From assembly GCA_017472105.1 (NCBI GenBank), contig JAFUQY010000264.1, positions 1 to 8,817 on the forward strand: 8,817 nucleotides of DNA. The letters are read 5' to 3'. Positions 6,736 to 8,817 of the stretch are shown one piece after another; within the stretch, counting starts at the first letter, position 1; the number at the start of each line of letters is the position of its first letter. Source of the DNA: Clostridia bacterium (GTDB lineage: Bacteria; Bacillota_A; Clostridia; Oscillospirales; CAG-272). Below the pieces are notes generated by a model. It saw only the letters and a list, made by a program, of their open reading frames with translations, was not told where the DNA came from and ran no database searches. The position numbers and the translations under genes were made by a program.

Positions 6736-8220
6736 TTACTTGTGGAACAGCTTCTTCGTTTCGTAGACGGGTTCCTGCGTCAGGTTCATGCCGAGACGGC
6801 GGAAGGTGTCGGAGTCCACGGAGGAAACGATAACGCTGGTGTGGACTTCGCATCCGGCGAGCTGGGGAATGCACTCATACGCAGCCTTCGCGTTCGGATC
6901 GGTAGCGGCACAGATGGCAAGTGCGATGAGAATTTCGTCCGCGTGGAGACGGGGATTGCTTGAGCCGAGGCTTCCGGTCTTCAGTGCGCAGATGGGCTCG
7001 ATGACGGACGGAGAGATGAGGTGCGTGCTGTCGTCGATGCCGGAGAGGGTCTTGAGCGCGTTGAGCAGTGCCGCGGAAGAGGATCCGAGAAGATCGCTGG
7101 TGCGTCCGGTGACGATGCGTCCGTCAGGGAGTTCGATTGCGGCGGAAGGTCCACCGGATGCGGCGGCTTTGTCGAGAGCGGCACGCACCACGCGTCTGTC
7201 GTCGACAGTGACCTTTGCGCGGTTCATGATGAGCTCGGACTTGTAAACCTCATCGGCGGAGCATTTACCCTTGCGCTTTTTCACCAGACAGTCGTAATAA
7301 CGGCGGATGACCTCCATCTTTGCCGCGTACGATACAGCTTCGTCGTCGTAGATGCAGTTGCCGACCATGTTCACGCCCATGTCCGTGGGACTCTTGTACG
7401 GGCACTCGCCGTAGATTCCCTCAAAGAGACGCCGGAGAACGGGGAAGATCTCCACGTCGCGGTTGTAGTTGACGGAGGTGGTGCCGTATGCTTCGAGATG
7501 GAACGGGTCGATCATGTTCACATCGGAAAGGTCAACGGTTGCGGCTTCGTAAGCGATGTTGACGGGATGCGTCAGGGAGAGATTCCACACCGGGAAGGTT
7601 TCGAACTTCGCGTATCCCGCCTTGATTCCTCTCTTGTGATCGTGGTAGAGCTGAGAGAGGCAGGTCGCCATCTTTCCGCTTCCGGGACCGGGTGCGGTGA
7701 TGACGAGGAGCTCGCGGCTGGTCTCAATATATTCATTCTTCCCGTAGCCGTCCTCGCTGACAATGAGCCTCACGTTGGTCGGATAGCCGTCGATGTGGTA
7801 GTGACGGAATACCTTGATGCCGAGGGAGTGGAGACGATTGATGAACGCGTCCGCTGATGCCTGACCGCTGTACTGCGTGATGCAGACACTGCCGACATAA
7901 AGTCCCTCTTCGCGGAAGGCGTCAATGAGACGGAGGGCGTCAATGTCGTAGGTGATCCCGAGGTCGGCACGCATTTTGTTCTGCTCGATGGCGGCGGCGG
8001 ATACTACGATCACGATTTCCGCCATGTCCTTGAGGTGGAGAAGCATTCGCAGCTTGCTGTCGGGCTTGAATCCGGGCAGTACGCGGGAGGCGTGATAGTC
8101 ATCGAAGAGCTTGCCGCCGAACTCCAGATAGAGCTTGCCGCCGAACTGGGAGATGCGCTCGGAGATCTTCTCGGTCTGTAACTGTATATATTTCTGGTTG
8201 TCAAAACCTTCTTTAAACAT
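6736..8220 (-). CDS. UPF0371 / DUF1846 family protein
   Basis: A 494-residue protein of the UPF0371 (DUF1846) family, matching the usual length of about 500. Recognised from family-typical stretches: LEFGGKLFDDYHASRVLPGF near the N-terminus, DMGVNMVGNCIYDDEAV in the middle, and GSLGSSNPRLHADEILIAL near the C-terminus. A glycine-rich loop APGPGSGKMAT (Lys183) looks like a P-loop but is not canonical Walker A, since Met follows the Lys and the first Gly is out of place; it could still bind a phosphate or nucleotide. No signal peptide or membrane segment is seen, so it should be cytoplasmic. The biochemical role of the family is not established to my knowledge. ATG at 8220-8218 has AGGAG 7 bases upstream. 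It has its own promoter and a terminator-like hairpin, so it is probably monocistronic. It points away from the rRNA operon, sharing a roughly 570-base divergent control region. Confidence 0.92.
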   Translation of the reverse strand: MFKEGFDNQKYIQLQTEKISERISQFGGKLYLEFGGKLFDDYHASRVLPGFKPDSKLRMLLHLKDMAEIVIVVSAAAIEQNKMRADLGITYDIDALRLIDAFREEGLYVGSVCITQYSGQASADAFINRLHSLGIKVFRHYHIDGYPTNVRLIVSEDGYGKNEYIETSRELLVITAPGPGSGKMATCLSQLYHDHKRGIKAGYAKFETFPVWNLSLTHPVNIAYEAATVDLSDVNMIDPFHLEAYGTTSVNYNRDVEIFPVLRRLFEGIYGECPYKSPTDMGVNMVGNCIYDDEAVSYAAKMEVIRRYYDCLVKKRKGKCSADEVYKSELIMNRAKVTVDDRRVVRAALDKAAASGGPSAAIELPDGRIVTGRTSDLLGSSSAALLNALKTLSGIDDSTHLISPSVIEPICALKTGSLGSSNPRLHADEILIALAICAATDPNAKAAYECIPQLAGCEVHTSVIVSSVDSDTFRRLGMNLTQEPVYETKKLFHK

Positions 8221-8253
8221 TTGGTGGCTCCTGTGTAATCAAAATCAGATTAT

Positions 8254-8282
8254 ATTATAATATAAATTGAAGGAATATTCAA
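8254..8282 (-). promoter_or_regulatory. Sigma-A promoter of the UPF0371 gene
   Basis: Minus-strand -35 TTGAAT (8282-8277), 17-base spacer, -10 TATAAT (8259-8254). A second TATAAT overlaps it by one base (8254-8249) but would be 22 bases from the -35. Predicted start near 8247 leaves a leader of about 27 bases with the AGGAG site. Confidence 0.72.
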
Positions 8283-8332
8283 GATGAATGAAGAAAATCG
8301 TGCAAAAAAAGTTGGGTGGTGAAGAAAAGCAG

Positions 8333-8368
8333 AAAAAACTTCAAAAAATCGAATAAAACTTCAAAAAA
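8333..8368 (+). promoter_or_regulatory. Phased A-tracts upstream of rRNA promoter P1, UP-element-like
   Basis: Four A-tracts (8333-8338, 8343-8348, 8355-8358, 8363-8368) have centres 9-11 bases apart and end 4 bases before the -35 box. In-phase A-tracts bend DNA, and A-rich -40 to -60 sequence is the known contact for the RNA polymerase alpha C-terminal domain at rRNA promoters. ACTTCAAAAAA is the shared core motif of all three promoters. Confidence 0.65.
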
Positions 8369-8372
8369 GGTA

Positions 8373-8401
8373 TTGACAAAGGGATTGGGAAGTGGTATAA
8401 T
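8373..8401 (+). promoter_or_regulatory. rRNA operon promoter P1
   Basis: Perfect -35 TTGACA (8373-8378), 17-base spacer, perfect TATAAT (8396-8401) with extended TGG. Predicted start is G at 8408, the first base of GCTGTCAGCGAGA, which recurs at the predicted start of P3. Confidence 0.92.
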
Positions 8402-8451
8402 ATGCAAGCTGTCAGCGAGAGACGCAGTCAGGACAACGAAAGATCACGAGT

Positions 8452-8494
8452 TTGAAAAAAACTTCAAAAAACTTTCAAAAACCTCTTGACAAAC
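8452..8494 (+). repeat. 43-base promoter-module direct repeat, copy 1 (UP element plus -35 of P2)
   Basis: Matches 8548-8590 at 42 of 43 positions (C8472 versus G8568), 96 bases apart. It holds three A-tracts (8455-8461, 8466-8471, 8477-8481) with centres exactly 10.5 bases apart, then CCTC and the P2 -35 box. It looks like a recent tandem duplication of the rRNA promoter front half. Confidence 0.9.
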
Positions 8495-8514
8495 AGAACT
8501 TGCTGTGGTATAAT
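8486..8514 (+). promoter_or_regulatory. rRNA operon promoter P2
   Basis: Perfect -35 TTGACA (8486-8491), 17-base spacer, perfect TATAAT (8509-8514) with extended TGG. Predicted start is G at 8521 (GTCGCTGAGAT). Its -10 is 113 bases downstream of that of P1. Confidence 0.93.
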
Positions 8515-8547
8515 AAAAAGGTCGCTGAGATCGAACGAATCAACCGG

Positions 8548-8590
8548 TTGAAAAAAACTTCAAAAAAGTTTCAAAAACCTCTTGACAAAC
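8548..8590 (+). repeat. 43-base promoter-module direct repeat, copy 2 (UP element plus -35 of P3)
   Basis: Second copy of the module at 8452-8494, with the same three A-tracts (8551-8557, 8562-8567, 8573-8577) and the same 10.5-base phasing in front of P3. The sequence past AAAC diverges between copies, so similarity is concentrated upstream of and in the -35 box. Confidence 0.9.
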
Positions 8591-8610
8591 GAGATCGAAT
8601 GTGATATAAT
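8582..8610 (+). promoter_or_regulatory. rRNA operon promoter P3 (closest to 16S)
   Basis: Perfect -35 TTGACA (8582-8587), 17-base spacer, perfect TATAAT (8605-8610) with extended TGA. Predicted start is G at 8617, first base of GCTGTCAACGAGA (one base different from the P1 start box). The leader to mature 16S is about 174 bases. Confidence 0.93.
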
Positions 8611-8616
8611 AAACAG

Positions 8617-8790
8617 GCTGTCAACGAGATGGCGCAAAACAAATCGCTCATTGAAAATTGAACAACAATGTACTAAAGACTCCGAAAATTCTTTTGAATT
8701 TAAAGAAGCTCTATAACAAGTAATTGAGCAATAACAAGATCACTCTAATGAGTTGATATCAAGTCAGGGTAAAACCTGATTGACATACAA
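8617..8790 (+). other. rRNA precursor leader with boxA-like antitermination element
   Basis: The region between the P3 start and mature 16S has no ORF of note. GCTCATTGAAAATTGAAC (8646-8663) resembles the boxA found in Firmicute rRNA leaders (GTTCTTTGAAAACT-type), which recruits NusB/NusE to prevent premature termination. Small hairpins follow: AAATTC-TTTT-GAATTT (8686-8701), the palindrome TTGATATCAA (8753-8762) and TCAGG-GTAAAA-CCTGA (8764-8779), the last about 11 bases before 16S. The RNase III processing stem needs the region after 16S and cannot be checked here. Confidence 0.7.
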
Positions 8791-8817
8791 TTTTTAGAGA
8801 GTTTGATCCTGGCTCAG
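8791..8817 (+). rRNA. rrs: 16S ribosomal RNA, 5' end only (cut by window edge)
   Basis: The last 20 bases, AGAGTTTGATCCTGGCTCAG, are the universally conserved 5' part of bacterial 16S rRNA (E. coli positions 8-27). Counting back 7 bases puts the mature end near 8791. Only about 27 of roughly 1,500 bases are present. The identity is firm; the exact 5' end is by analogy. Confidence 0.96.

Noticed and set aside
6292..7857. Plus-strand ORFs 6292-6963 and 7021-7857
   Set aside because: Same codon-avoidance mirror effect opposite the unassigned glycosidase and UPF0371 genes. The first even runs through the hairpin between the two genes.
8333..8590. A-rich repeats considered as a CRISPR array or iteron-type origin
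   Set aside because: Only two near-identical copies exist, they are 96 bases apart with unrelated intervening DNA, and each sits directly in front of a consensus promoter.

Overview
This window looks like chromosomal DNA from an uncultured member of the Clostridia (Firmicutes). The evidence is AT-rich intergenic DNA with consensus sigma-A-type promoters, strong AGGAGG-like ribosome binding sites, TTG starts, a heterodimeric ABC exporter pair, a UPF0371 (DUF1846) protein, and a 16S rRNA 5' end reading AGAGTTTGATCCTGGCTCAG. Coding regions are GC-rich and almost never use TTA, CTA or TCA codons, which creates long mirror-image ORFs on the opposite strand. No genus can be assigned from this alone.

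Layout. All five protein genes lie on the minus strand, and a ribosomal RNA operon begins on the plus strand at the right edge. In minus-strand transcription order: (i) 8220-6736, a UPF0371/DUF1846 protein with its own promoter and a terminator-like hairpin; (ii) 6585-5209, a putative intracellular glycoside hydrolase of a family I cannot name, with its own promoter; (iii) 5105-3249, a GH127/DUF1680-type protein (beta-L-arabinofuranosidase-like) with its own promoter and a terminator-like hairpin; (iv) 3082-1352 and 1359-1, two overlapping ABC exporter half-transporter genes read from one promoter, the second cut by the window edge. Every promoter read here has a perfect TATAAT and a 17-bp spacer.

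Right end. The roughly 570 bases between the UPF0371 gene and 16S rRNA hold three tandem plus-strand promoters, each exactly TTGACA-17-TATAAT with an extended -10. Each is preceded by A-tracts phased near the helical repeat and is predicted to start with G. A leader with a boxA-like element follows, then the first ~27 nt of 16S rRNA, where the window stops.

How the genes may work together. The two glycosidase-like proteins lack signal peptides and sit side by side, which suggests breakdown of imported arabinose-containing (plant-type) oligosaccharides in the cytoplasm. They have separate promoters, and no sugar importer or regulator is visible. The ABC pair has the hallmarks of a heterodimeric multidrug/lipid-type exporter, not an importer, so a link to the glycosidases is not supported. 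I see no CRISPR array, phage, transposase or obvious defence system. The least-explained items are the unassigned glycosidase, the UPF0371 protein, the triplicated rRNA promoter block and a family of intergenic hairpins.
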